Positions 1 to 8,106 of a stretch of DNA of 17,117 nt are shown here, one piece after another (the first letter of the stretch is position 1; every line of letters begins with the position of its first letter). This DNA comes from CAZYVD01 sp964651045 (lineage in GTDB: Bacteria > Zhuqueibacterota > QNDG01 > DSAB01): contig CAZYVD010000062.1 of assembly GCA_964651045.1 (NCBI GenBank), positions 1-17,117 on the forward strand, read 5' to 3'. Under the pieces are notes generated by a model, which saw only the letters and a list, made by a program, of their open reading frames with translations, ran no database searches and had not been told where the DNA came from. The translations under genes were made by a program, and so were the position numbers.

Positions 1-1022
1 GAGGTAACATTCTTTTTCAAATCTTTTGTATATTTTTTTAAAAAGTGGTCGACAAGAAGTGGTATATCATCCTTTCTTTTTCTTAACGGAGGCATGTGTA
101 CAGGAATGACATTGAGCCTGTAGTAGAGATCTTCTCTAAAACGTCCCTCCTCTATCGCTTTTTCCAGATCCTGATTTGTTGCAGCTATGAGACGAACATC
201 AACATAGATCGGATCATTTTCGCCAACCCTTCTGATCTCACCATCCTGAAGAAACCTGAGAAGCTTAACCTGGGTTGCAGGAGATGTTTCACCAACTTCA
301 TCGAGAAATAGTGTTCCTCCATTTGCCTCCTGAAACAGGCCTCGCTTGTCTCTTATTGCCCCGGTAAAAGCACCTCTCACATGTCCAAACAATTCACTCT
401 CCTGGAGATTGTCAGGCAGTGCCCCACAGTTTATTATTACAAAGGCTCTATTCTTCCTTGGACTGTTCAAATGAATTGCCCTTGCTATAAGTTCCTTTCC
501 TGTTCCACTCTCACCGGAAATAAGTACTGTACTATTTGTCATTGCAATCTTTGAGACGATTGAAAATATTTCCATCATCTCATTCGATTTGCCAATTATA
601 TTTTCAAATTTGTATTTCTCCTTTAAGTTGTCCTTGAGTATTGCAACCTCTGTCAGAAGCTTCTTGCGCTCTAACGCCTTTTCAACAAGAATGATAAACT
701 CATCCTTCTCAAATGGCTTTTGGATATAATCGTATGCACCGAGCCTCATGGCCTCCACTCCACTCTCCACCGTACCATAGGCCGTCATCACAATTACCTC
801 TATCATTGGATTTATCGATTTAATCTTCTGAAGCACTTCCATTCCATCCACAGGCTTCATTTTCAGGTCTGTAATGACAAGATCGTAAAAGTGCTCCTTC
901 ACCATCTCCATTGCCTCTTCACCATTTGAAGCTTCGTCAACTCTGTAGCCTTTCTTCTTAAGAAACAGAGCAAGTGTTAACCTTACAGATTTCTCATCAT
1001 CTACTAAAAGAATATCACTCAT
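1..1022 (-). CDS. NtrC-family sigma-54-dependent response regulator (3' end outside window)
   Basis: I translated this gene directly from the minus strand; it has no stop in the window. The 340 visible codons give a CheY-like receiver (about residues 1-120) and most of an AAA+ sigma-54 activation domain (about 140-340). The receiver has acidic pocket D8/D9, phospho-acceptor D52, T80 and K102. The AAA+ domain has Walker A GESGTGKE (170-177), the sigma-54 contact loop GAFTGA (217-222) and Walker B ending LFLDE (D241/E242). The C-terminal Fis-type DNA-binding helix-turn-helix must lie beyond the left edge. A GGGG Shine-Dalgarno (1030-1033) sits 7 nt before the ATG. The gene starts 24 nt after the histidine kinase stop, so the two form a cognate pair in one transcript. 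By family, phosphorylation drives oligomerisation and open-complex formation by RNA polymerase-sigma-54. The targets cannot be read from the window. Confidence 0.95.
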   Translation of the reverse strand, partial: MSDILLVDDEKSVRLTLALFLKKKGYRVDEASNGEEAMEMVKEHFYDLVITDLKMKPVDGMEVLQKIKSINPMIEVIVMTAYGTVESGVEAMRLGAYDYIQKPFEKDEFIILVEKALERKKLLTEVAILKDNLKEKYKFENIIGKSNEMMEIFSIVSKIAMTNSTVLISGESGTGKELIARAIHLNSPRKNRAFVIINCGALPDNLQESELFGHVRGAFTGAIRDKRGLFQEANGGTLFLDEVGETSPATQVKLLRFLQDGEIRRVGENDPIYVDVRLIAATNQDLEKAIEEGRFREDLYYRLNVIPVHMPPLRKRKDDIPLLVDHFLKKYTKDLKKNVT

Positions 1023-1046
1023 CGGACAACCCCATTAAATTCTATT

Positions 1047-3116
1047 TCACTTAACCGCAGGCAGATCAATAAAAAATGTTGTCCCCCTGCCCTCTTTGCT
1101 CTTTACAAATATTTCTCCATTGTGATTATTCACAATACGATGACAGATTGACAACCCCAGACCAGTTCCTTTCTCTTTTAATGAATAAAAAGGTTGAAAT
1201 ATTTTTTCAATCTTGTCTTCAGGAATACCTATGCCTGTATCAGAGATTGATATTCTTACATGGGGAACTCCCACCTTCGTCTCCACCCTTGTCTTTACTG
1301 TAACAACTCCTCCATCCTCCATTGCATCTATGCTGTTTAATAACAGATTCGTTATCACCTGATGAATCTGGTGACGATCTATCTGAATGAGAGGAAGTTG
1401 CTCATCATATTCCTCTTTCCATTTTATTTTATTTTCATACAACTCTTTATATTTCTTTACAACATCTTTTAATATTGTATTAACATCCTCTTTATTAAAG
1501 ACAGGTTTTTTAGGCCTTGCAAACTGAAGAAAGTCATCCACAATAGCTGCGAGATGATCAGACTCTTCCTTAACAACATCGAGAAGCTGCTCTCCCTCCT
1601 TTGACAGTCCCTTCTCTTCTTTCAATAAATTAACCGACGTTGTGATGGCTACAAGAGGGTTTCTTATCTCATGAGCTATTCCAGCCGATAATTCTCCAAT
1701 TGCCGCCAATTCTTCACTTCTAAATAATCTCTTCTCCAGCTCCTTCTGTCTGGTCATGTCAACCATAGAAACCAGTATGTCGGATGATCCCGGTATCAGT
1801 GTAGTGGTTATATGAATCTGCTTATTTAAACCATCTCGACTGCGGAAATCGATTTCAAAACTCTCGGGTGGATTATTTAATTTTTTAACTATATCTTCTT
1901 CATTTTTATTAATAAAAGAAATAAAAGACATGTTCCCTGAGAGTTCTTCTTTTGTATATCCGCTGAGCCTTTCAAATGCGTTATTTACTAAACGAAAAAT
2001 AAGATCCCTGTTCAAGATAACAAGACATGTACCAGCAGATTCAAATAGTGTTCTGTACCTCTCCTCAGAGTTTCTTACCCTGTCATAGAGTTTTGCATTC
2101 TCAATGGCAATTGCTGCCTGTTCTGCAACACTCATAAGAGCCTTTATGTCCTCCTCTGCAAATATCTGATCAGAAGTGTAAAAGACTGCTATCACGCCTT
2201 CAGCCTTGCTACCGCTCAAGATAGGAACATATCCTGAACTCTGTACCCCCAATTCGCTCAACCACTTCCTGAAATCTCTGTCATCAATATCATCAATCGT
2301 CTGATGGACAATCGGCTCCTGTTTAATGATCGACAATACTGCTGGATTGGATGTATCTGCGTGAATTGGAAATCGGGTAGAAATACTCTTTCCCTTTGCC
2401 CCAATTCCAAATGCAACCTTTCCCTGCAGAACTCCTACATCTTCATCAATAATTCCAATCCACGACTGATCGAATCCCAAAGATTGGACAAGAACCTTGG
2501 CAATATTATTAAGTACCTCTTCCAGTGTACCAAGCTGCCTTGAGACAGTTACTGCATGACTGATTGCTATGTACCTGCGTGCCTGCTGTGAAGCTTTTTC
2601 ATACTTTCTGACTCTTTGAAGTGCTGCACCAAATTTTCTGCCAATTCCTGTGAGTAGTTCTTTTTCATGATCTGTGAACACTTTGGAGTTTGAGTAGTAG
2701 ATGTCAATCACACCAAGAATCTCTTTTTTGAAAAAGATCGGAATCCCTGCATAAGACTCGACCCTATGGTTCTTGATAAATTTTCTTTCCACTCCACTTT
2801 GTGCAGTAATGTTATGTAAAAAAAGAGGCCTTTTCGCCTCTGCAACACTACCTGCCAGTCCTTCTCCCTTCATAAGGTTGTCTGATGCACAACTCTTGCG
2901 GCCTCCTCCCCTATGCGATTTCAGAATCAGATCCCCGCTCTTGTTATCAATAAGATAGATTTTAATTGAACATCGGGACTTCACAATATTGGATAATGCT
3001 TCACCAGCAGCATTAAGCAGCTCATCGGTCTCCAAATAGTCCTGAAGTGATGAATCAAAATAGTGGATGGCTTCCAGATAGTCGATTCTGGAGTCATTAT
3101 TGTTCTTATCGATCAT
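1047..3116 (-). CDS. Soluble GAF-GAF-PAS sensor histidine kinase
   Basis: A 689-residue histidine kinase with no membrane segment, so it senses a cytosolic or membrane-permeant signal. Domain order is GAF (about 25-170), GAF (about 185-345), PAS (about 350-460), HisKA dimerisation/phosphotransfer domain with H482 in the motif AGIAHEIRNP, and a HATPase_c domain. The ATPase carries the N-box TNLLLNSIDAM (589-599), G1 DTGIGI (626-631) and G2 GTGLGL (650-655). All catalytic boxes are intact. It should autophosphorylate H482 and pass phosphate to D52 of the NtrC-type regulator encoded 24 nt downstream. The start ATG has only a moderate Shine-Dalgarno (GGAAAG, about 11 nt upstream). It lies 51 nt downstream of the Yip1-like gene with no visible terminator between, so read-through is likely. 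The GAF ligands are unknown; no chromophore cysteine or haem motif was identified. Confidence 0.95.
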   Translation of the reverse strand: MIDKNNNDSRIDYLEAIHYFDSSLQDYLETDELLNAAGEALSNIVKSRCSIKIYLIDNKSGDLILKSHRGGGRKSCASDNLMKGEGLAGSVAEAKRPLFLHNITAQSGVERKFIKNHRVESYAGIPIFFKKEILGVIDIYYSNSKVFTDHEKELLTGIGRKFGAALQRVRKYEKASQQARRYIAISHAVTVSRQLGTLEEVLNNIAKVLVQSLGFDQSWIGIIDEDVGVLQGKVAFGIGAKGKSISTRFPIHADTSNPAVLSIIKQEPIVHQTIDDIDDRDFRKWLSELGVQSSGYVPILSGSKAEGVIAVFYTSDQIFAEEDIKALMSVAEQAAIAIENAKLYDRVRNSEERYRTLFESAGTCLVILNRDLIFRLVNNAFERLSGYTKEELSGNMSFISFINKNEEDIVKKLNNPPESFEIDFRSRDGLNKQIHITTTLIPGSSDILVSMVDMTRQKELEKRLFRSEELAAIGELSAGIAHEIRNPLVAITTSVNLLKEEKGLSKEGEQLLDVVKEESDHLAAIVDDFLQFARPKKPVFNKEDVNTILKDVVKKYKELYENKIKWKEEYDEQLPLIQIDRHQIHQVITNLLLNSIDAMEDGGVVTVKTRVETKVGVPHVRISISDTGIGIPEDKIEKIFQPFYSLKEKGTGLGLSICHRIVNNHNGEIFVKSKEGRGTTFFIDLPAVK

Positions 3117-3167
3117 TATTTCAACGACTTTCCATTTAACATGTGGATATCACACCACTCTGAAACC

Positions 3168-3767
3168 TTATATCCTTGGAAGCGAGGGGCCAAATGCCTT
3201 GAGAATAGCCCCACTAATCATGCTTACAATGATAAAAATTAAAACAATAGCAGTCAGGATGACAACAAAATAGGGCAGAGATTTCTCTTTTGGTGTCTCC
3301 ATTACAACAGGAAGTCCTATATAGAGAAGATATAGACCATAGAGGCCTGCAATCAACATCAATGGACTGAAATATGGGATAAGATTAAAGACTCCTGATG
3401 CAAGGTATGGAGTAAAAATGTAGACAGCAACTTTGAACCCCCTTATATCATCCCGATTTGAACTAAAGTTCTTTGCCAGCAGACTGATCAGTTTTCCAAC
3501 CGCCCATATCTCGGCGACTATAAGAATATAGATCACTATCGAATTAATTAGAGATTCACCAAAGGTGAGTCGATAAAACCCAACAAATGGAATACGAATT
3601 CCAATTATCCAGTTGCCTAAAAATGAGGCAAGAGATGGAACTGCTGCAAGAATCAACAGATACTCTCTTCCCAGTTTCGCAACACTTGTCTCTTCTGTAC
3701 TGATTGTATTCCAGGTCTCCTTTGGCTTGAGTACTATATCCTTGACTCTGTTGAAAATCTTGTGCAT
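3168..3767 (-). CDS. Yip1-family integral membrane protein
   Basis: A 199-residue polytopic membrane protein with about five hydrophobic segments (roughly 35-55, 72-95, 113-134, 136-155 and 165-190). The amphipathic N-terminus has the pattern usual in bacterial Yip1-domain proteins: a short helix, a 'lkPketW' segment at about residues 14-20, then membrane spans. Bacterial members are of unknown biochemical function; they are placed with eukaryotic Yip1 only by the membrane domain. An AGGAGG site stands 5 nt before the ATG. The gene lies 31 nt downstream of the SH3-parvulin gene and 51 nt upstream of the histidine kinase, suggesting co-transcription of an envelope-related set. No catalytic residues can be claimed. 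Confidence 0.75.
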   Translation of the reverse strand: MHKIFNRVKDIVLKPKETWNTISTEETSVAKLGREYLLILAAVPSLASFLGNWIIGIRIPFVGFYRLTFGESLINSIVIYILIVAEIWAVGKLISLLAKNFSSNRDDIRGFKVAVYIFTPYLASGVFNLIPYFSPLMLIAGLYGLYLLYIGLPVVMETPKEKSLPYFVVILTAIVLIFIIVSMISGAILKAFGPSLPRI

Positions 3768-3798
3768 GATTTCCTCCTAATTTTTATAGTCATAGATT

Positions 3799-4323
3799 TT
3801 ACTCTGTTCGTTTAAGAATATGATATCCCAGCTTTGTCTTTGCTATTCCCCCAAACTCTCCTACATCTAGATTAAAAACAATATCTTCAATCTCCTTTAA
3901 CAGCTCTCCCCTCTTAAAAGTACCGAGGTCACCGCCCTTATCCTTTGTTGCTGAATCAATTGAATACTGCTTGGCAAGCTGCTCAAACGATGCTCCTGAC
4001 TTGAGTTTTTCTAATATCTGCCTTGCCTCAGCCTCGGTCGAAACAAGAATATGGCTTACTCTAATCGTAAATCCTTCTACCTGTTTTATGTCTGAAGTCA
4101 AAGAGTTTTTCCATATCCATCCTGTAAACTGTACCTTTACCCAATCGGTCTTATTTTCCAGTATCTTTACCTTAACACCACCAAAAAGCTCTCCAATCTT
4201 TTTTCCATTTGGACTGATGCGTATGTTCTCTCTTGCCGGCTGGATGAAAAGATACTTCTCCTGTGCGAGGAGTTGAACTACAAATAAAAAAGAAAATATA
4301 ACAATCACTGTTGATCTCTTCAT
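3799..4323 (-). CDS. Secreted SH3-parvulin: PpiC-type peptidyl-prolyl isomerase
   Basis: A 174-residue exported protein. Residues 1-20 form a signal peptide (basic MKR, hydrophobic core, then LLAQ); there is no lipobox cysteine, so it should be soluble in the periplasm. Residues about 25-80 look like a bacterial SH3 domain, with the pattern 'NIRISPNGKKIG...VKILENKTDWVKVQF' split across strands and ending near WIWKNSL. Residues about 87-174 are a complete parvulin rotamase domain with RVSHILV, the GGDLGTFKRGEL loop and the terminal GYHILKR strand. By family it catalyses cis-trans isomerisation of X-Pro bonds and helps fold exported proteins; the SH3 part may bind peptides or peptidoglycan (inference). 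The start is set by AGGAGG 9 nt upstream. It is much shorter than SurA or PrsA and lacks their chaperone helices. Confidence 0.88.
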   Translation of the reverse strand: MKRSTVIVIFSFLFVVQLLAQEKYLFIQPARENIRISPNGKKIGELFGGVKVKILENKTDWVKVQFTGWIWKNSLTSDIKQVEGFTIRVSHILVSTEAEARQILEKLKSGASFEQLAKQYSIDSATKDKGGDLGTFKRGELLKEIEDIVFNLDVGEFGGIAKTKLGYHILKRTE

Positions 4324-4371
4324 AGTTTAATGCCTCCTAAAATATGTCGGATATCAGACCATTTCAATTTG

Positions 4372-4400
4372 AAAATAATCAATTACAATGAAAATTTCAA
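4372..4400 (-). promoter_or_regulatory. Possible sigma-70-type promoter for the SH3-parvulin gene
   Basis: On the minus strand TTGAAA (4400-4395) and TATTTT (4377-4372) are separated by exactly 17 nt. Transcription would begin near 4365, about 40 nt before the ATG. The 81-nt gap after the isochorismatase gene leaves room for an internal promoter, but the region is very AT-rich and such matches arise by chance. Confidence 0.35.
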
Positions 4401-4404
4401 GATA

Positions 4405-4962
4405 TTATTTTATAAGTTTCAATATCGGCTTAAATTCATCAACATCGATCCTTTCAAGAAGTTCGAATAGAGCCATTTCAGTTGTTGTAATGTTTATGCC
4501 TGCAACAGCCATACGATCTACTGCCGTATTCATATCACTATCTTTCCTTGAACATACTGCATCCCTTACCACACTGACACTGAAATTTTCATAGATAAGA
4601 TCCATGGCAGTTTGCCAGACACACACATGGGCCTCTATCCCACAAAGCACAATCTGATCAATCTTGCTTGAGCGAAACTTGTTGACAAGGTTATCTATTC
4701 CACAACAACTAAATGTTGACTTTTCATAAATTTCTATATCATCGATAAATTTTTTAATAGCTTTTACAGTACCCCCAAGGCCTTCTGGATACTGCTCGGT
4801 TACAAATATCGGACAATTTAAAATCTTAAAACCCTTTATCAATTTTATCGTGTTTTCAACTACCTCATCGGGCCTTGCCATTGCCTTTAAAATCTTATCC
4901 TGAATGTCTACGACTAAAAGTCCTGTACGCGATTTATCCAATAGGGAAATATTTTTTATCAT
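4405..4962 (-). CDS. Isochorismatase-family cysteine hydrolase
   Basis: A 185-residue cytosolic enzyme of the isochorismatase-like superfamily, with the full D-K-C catalytic triad in its usual places: D19 in LLVVDIQ, K81 in EKSTFSC, and C114 in CGIEAHVCV. The non-prolyl cis-peptide region normally precedes the cysteine (here LCGIEAHV). Its length fits the small single-domain members (YcaC-like or nicotinamidase-like). The substrate cannot be assigned: family members cleave isochorismate, nicotinamide, carbamates or related amides, and no siderophore or NAD genes are nearby. A strong GAGGAGGAG site precedes the ATG. It is the first gene of the leftward series ending in the NtrC-type regulator and diverges from the S41 protease gene across 146 bp. 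Confidence 0.9.
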   Translation of the reverse strand: MIKNISLLDKSRTGLLVVDIQDKILKAMARPDEVVENTIKLIKGFKILNCPIFVTEQYPEGLGGTVKAIKKFIDDIEIYEKSTFSCCGIDNLVNKFRSSKIDQIVLCGIEAHVCVWQTAMDLIYENFSVSVVRDAVCSRKDSDMNTAVDRMAVAGINITTTEMALFELLERIDVDEFKPILKLIK

Positions 4963-5050
4963 TCACTCCTCCTCTCTGTTGTTTAAACATTGTTAATTTA
5001 TAAAAAAAACATGTTAAATCAAATATTTTTTCGACAATCTCTCTGCCTTC

Positions 5051-5079
5051 TTGACTTTAACTGGTGTTATATTTATATT
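5051..5079 (+). promoter_or_regulatory. Sigma-70-type promoter of the S41 protease gene
   Basis: TTGACT (5051-5056) and TATATT (5074-5079) are separated by an ideal 17-nt spacer. The predicted start near 5086 gives a short leader of about 23 nt containing AAAGGA (5096-5101) before the ATG at 5109. This leader length rules out the in-frame ATG at 5064 as the translation start because it would lie upstream of the transcript. Confidence 0.65.
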
Positions 5080-5108
5080 CATATAATTTATTATTAAAGG
5101 AATCGCTC

Positions 5109-6743
5109 ATGGAAAAGAGAAAAAAACAGTTTCGAGGCATAATAAAGAGTCTTGTAGTGATACTAATTGCTGTGTTCATTACTGTTGCTTTCACCAATGG
5201 TGAGGACTCGTTTAAATCTCTATATACAAAAATACAGATCTTCAGCACAATTGTAGACCGAATACACAGAGACTATGTCGAGAAAATTGATCCAGAAACC
5301 CTGATAGATTATGCAATAAAGGGTGTGGTTTCTCAGCTCGATCCACACTCTTCATACTTTACAATCGATCAATATGAAGAGTGGAGCAAAAGATACGAGG
5401 GCTATACAGGAATCGGCATTACATTCGACATAATCAGAGATAAAATAACAATAATCTCGGTAGTTCCTGGTGGACCAGCATCCAGGGCTGGACTCCTTCC
5501 TGGCGACAGGATTATCGCCATTGAGGGTCAGCCCGTTATAGGCATCAAACGTGACCAGGCACCAGATAGAATAAGCGGCCCCGAAGGAACAAAGGTAAGG
5601 CTCACTATTGCAAGAAATGGATGTCCAAAACCACTTAATTTTAATATAATTCGGCAGCAGATCCACATAGAAAGCATACCATATGTGTTCATGATCAGAC
5701 CCGGAATAGGCTACATCGGTATTGTACGTTTCTCATCAACCACTGGTGATGAGCTTGAGAAAGCCCTGCAAAAACTCGAATCCATGGGAATGAAACATCT
5801 AATACTGGATCTGCGGAACAATGGTGGAGGCTATTTTAAGGCAGCAATAGATGTAGTTGATAAGTTTCTACCTCCAGGGAAAAAAATAGTATATACAAAA
5901 GGACGAACCAGAGAATCTCTTCGTGAATACTATTCAACAAGAAAGCATACACATCCTCGCCTTCCTGTAACGTGTCTAATAAATCGCATATCTGCGTCAG
6001 CATCAGAAATAGTTGCCGGTGCTCTCCAGGACTGGGACAGAGCCCTTATAGTAGGTGAAACGAGTTTTGGAAAGGGATTGATACAGAGCCAGTACAGATT
6101 CAGAGATGGTTCGGCACTGCTGCTGACCACTGCAAAGTATTATACGCCGAGTGGGCGTCCAATCCAGAGACCCTATGAGAATAAGACAGATTTTGAATAC
6201 TTTGCTGAAATCATAAACGATACACTGAGAAGTAAATGGGAAAACAATAATAAGTTCAAATACTACCGCACAATGATTCTCAGGAGAAAAATCCGCGGAG
6301 GAGGAGGGATCAGACCCGATATCCATTTTAAATCAAAACATGATGGTTTTGCTCCAGCAATCGCTAAAATGGTCAATTCTCACGACAGACCATTCTTCAC
6401 ATTCATAGAAAAATACATGAATAACTATAAAGATTTAACAAAGATTGATCAAAACTACTTTCTTCGAAATTACAGCCCAAATTCTAAAGTTTTAAAGGAA
6501 TTTCTGCGATATGTCAGAAGACTCGGATTCAAAATAACCAACAAAGAGTTTGTTGATAACAAGAAAGACATACAATTTCTATTGAAACAGGAGATAGCCG
6601 AAAGGCTGTGGGGAAGCAAGGTGAGGTTTAAGGTTCAGATGATGAGAGACCAACAGCTGCTCGAATCGCTTCTCTATTTAAGAGAAGCCGAAAAGCTGCT
6701 GTTAAGTGCATATCACATATTCCCTCAGCCAAACACACATTGA
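5109..6743 (+). CDS. C-terminal processing protease, S41 family with PDZ domain
   Basis: A 544-residue CtpA/Prc-type serine protease. The start at 5109 is chosen over the in-frame ATG at 5064 because AAAGGA lies 7 nt upstream and the promoter overlaps 5064. Residues 11-29 form an uncleaved anchor or signal segment, placing the enzyme in the periplasm. A PDZ domain spans about 98-185 (YTGIGITFD, GPASRAGLLPGDRI). The S41 core (about 195-355) carries the Ser-Lys dyad S297 in SASASE and K322 in FGKGLIQ, with Q326. The 25-residue S-K spacing matches the family. About 150 residues follow the core, rich in basic and helical sequence, longer than in minimal CtpA proteins. By family it trims or degrades exported proteins after PDZ binding of their C-termini. 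It is the only plus-strand gene and appears monocistronic. Confidence 0.95.
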   Translation: MEKRKKQFRGIIKSLVVILIAVFITVAFTNGEDSFKSLYTKIQIFSTIVDRIHRDYVEKIDPETLIDYAIKGVVSQLDPHSSYFTIDQYEEWSKRYEGYTGIGITFDIIRDKITIISVVPGGPASRAGLLPGDRIIAIEGQPVIGIKRDQAPDRISGPEGTKVRLTIARNGCPKPLNFNIIRQQIHIESIPYVFMIRPGIGYIGIVRFSSTTGDELEKALQKLESMGMKHLILDLRNNGGGYFKAAIDVVDKFLPPGKKIVYTKGRTRESLREYYSTRKHTHPRLPVTCLINRISASASEIVAGALQDWDRALIVGETSFGKGLIQSQYRFRDGSALLLTTAKYYTPSGRPIQRPYENKTDFEYFAEIINDTLRSKWENNNKFKYYRTMILRRKIRGGGGIRPDIHFKSKHDGFAPAIAKMVNSHDRPFFTFIEKYMNNYKDLTKIDQNYFLRNYSPNSKVLKEFLRYVRRLGFKITNKEFVDNKKDIQFLLKQEIAERLWGSKVRFKVQMMRDQQLLESLLYLREAEKLLLSAYHIFPQPNTH

Positions 6744-6771
6744 TATCTATATTGACTAAATATTTATATCA
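6741..6771. other. AT-rich inverted repeat over the protease stop codon, possible weak two-way terminator
   Basis: TGATAT and ATATCA form the outer arms (6741-6746 and 6766-6771) and ATATT/AATAT the inner arms, with a 5-nt loop and one symmetric 2-nt internal mismatch. It starts at the TGA stop of the protease gene. It lies between convergent genes, where a terminator is expected, but it contains almost no G-C pairs and lacks a clear T-tract, so function is doubtful. The rest of 6772-6860 shows nothing recognisable. Confidence 0.3.
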
Positions 6772-6860
6772 TCTTCAAATTATATATCACTATTTTTATT
6801 GAATATTCTGAATGGCTCTGTGTGTCCAGCACCATCGTCTGGAGATTATAAATCAATTAA

Positions 6861-7319
6861 CTATTTCCGCCTACTCTTTCTTTTTTTAATAATCGTATCT
6901 ACAAAACCAAATAGAATAAGCACAACGAGTGTCAGTATAGTAACTCCTACAGCAGTAATCATTTGATTGAGTGCAACACATATTCCAGTTGCACTTGCCA
7001 TGAGAAGTGTGGCAGCTGTTGTGAGTCCTTCAACCTGATCCGATACTGCTCTCCTTATTATTGTACCGGCACAAATAAAACTTATGCCTACAATTATAGA
7101 CTGAATCAGCCTGATCGGATCATATCTAATCTGAACCGAATCAAAATATCTAAGAAGGGGAACTCCAAGCTTCGTTATCAGGGCAGAAGCACCTGCCACA
7201 ATCATATGAGTCCTGAATCCTGCTGGTTTATCGGAAAATTCACGTTCTATTCCAATTATGCCTCCCAGCAACATTGCTACTGCAACATGCAAGACTACTT
7301 TGATCTGAATTTCATACAT
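6861..7319 (-). CDS. MgtC/SapB-family membrane protein
   Basis: A 152-residue protein with about four hydrophobic segments. It has the MgtC/SapB signature near the N-terminus: GGIIGIERE (residues 19-27) followed by AGFRTHMIV and a small-residue segment. Its length equals that of the hydrophobic domain alone, without the C-terminal soluble domain found in Salmonella MgtC. Family members are linked to magnesium limitation, membrane potential and F-ATPase modulation in pathogens; the role in other bacteria is uncertain. It starts 49 nt after the MlaF-like ATPase stop with AGGAG 9 nt before the ATG and no terminator between, so it is probably the last gene of the lipid-transport operon. Confidence 0.85.
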   Translation of the reverse strand: MYEIQIKVVLHVAVAMLLGGIIGIEREFSDKPAGFRTHMIVAGASALITKLGVPLLRYFDSVQIRYDPIRLIQSIIVGISFICAGTIIRRAVSDQVEGLTTAATLLMASATGICVALNQMITAVGVTILTLVVLILFGFVDTIIKKRKSRRK

Positions 7320-7368
7320 AGAGCCGATCTCCTAATATTGTATTTGAGATGGTTTTTAATATATTATA

Positions 7369-8106
7369 TCATGCTGCTGTGCCCATCTTAAAAAAATCAT
7401 CTATCTTTTTAATTCCTGAGCTTTTAGCCTCCTTAATACTCCCTGTAAAAAGAACCTCTCCCCTGTCCATAAAAACAACATAATCAGCAATGCGCAGCAC
7501 GCTCGGCACCTCATGTGTAATCATTACCACAGTCATGCCAAGCTGATCGCGGAGTGTTAGTATTAACTTATCAAGATCGGCCGAAGTTGCAGGATCAAGA
7601 CCTGCTGTTGGCTCATCACAAAACAGCAGTTCAGGATCCAGTGCAATTGCCCGGGCAAGAGCCGCCCGTTTGCGCATCCCCCCGGAAAGTTCTGAGGGCA
7701 GCATGCCTGATGCATAATTCAACTCAACAAGATTGAGTTTTACCTGGATCAGACGATCAATTATCTCTTCTGTTAAATCTGTATGCTGCTGAAGAGGTAT
7801 GGCAACATTCTCTGCAACAGTTATTGAATTCAGGAGAGCTCCATTCTGAAAGAGCACTCCTATTCTGCGGAGAATAGAATTGAACTCCGCCTCATCCATT
7901 GTAGTAATCTCCTGATCAAAGAGTCTTATAGACCCTGACCATACATCGATGAGTCTGATCAGATTCTTGAGCAGTGTAGTCTTTCCACATCCACTCGCAC
8001 CTAATATCGCGGTTATCCTTCCACTCTCAGCATTCATGGATACATTATTCAGAATCTTCTGGCCGTCATAACCAGAAGTCACATTTTCAACATTTACAAT
8101 GCTCAA
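7369..8106 (-). CDS. mlaF: MlaF-like ABC transporter ATP-binding protein
   Basis: A 245-residue cytosolic ATPase with Walker A GASGCGKTT (36-44), Q-loop near Q87, ABC signature LSGGM (140-144), Walker B LLFCDEPTAGLDP (D164, E165) and switch H198 in ITHE. Together with the MlaE-type permease whose stop overlaps its start by 4 bp (ATGA, translational coupling), it forms the engine of a retrograde or anterograde phospholipid transporter in the inner membrane. The 'MRKR' following LSGG and the closely coupled MlaE partner identify it as the Mla/Ttg2/Mce type rather than an importer ATPase. Confidence 0.93.
   Translation of the reverse strand: MSIVNVENVTSGYDGQKILNNVSMNAESGRITAILGASGCGKTTLLKNLIRLIDVWSGSIRLFDQEITTMDEAEFNSILRRIGVLFQNGALLNSITVAENVAIPLQQHTDLTEEIIDRLIQVKLNLVELNYASGMLPSELSGGMRKRAALARAIALDPELLFCDEPTAGLDPATSADLDKLILTLRDQLGMTVVMITHEVPSVLRIADYVVFMDRGEVLFTGSIKEAKSSGIKKIDDFFKMGTAA

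Noticed and set aside
5064..5108. Upstream ATG as the start of the S41 protease
   Set aside because: It overlaps the predicted promoter -35/-10 and lacks a Shine-Dalgarno, whereas 5109 has AAAGGA at proper spacing and opens with a normal basic, then hydrophobic, N-terminus.
6820..6842. CCAG...CTGG as a G-C stem terminator between the convergent genes
   Set aside because: Only four pairs with a long loop and no T-tract follow; it is too weak to call.
6963..7391. A 142-codon plus-strand open frame opposite the MgtC-like gene
   Set aside because: The translation is cysteine- and tyrosine-rich noise, lacks a ribosome site and is antisense to a clear family member.
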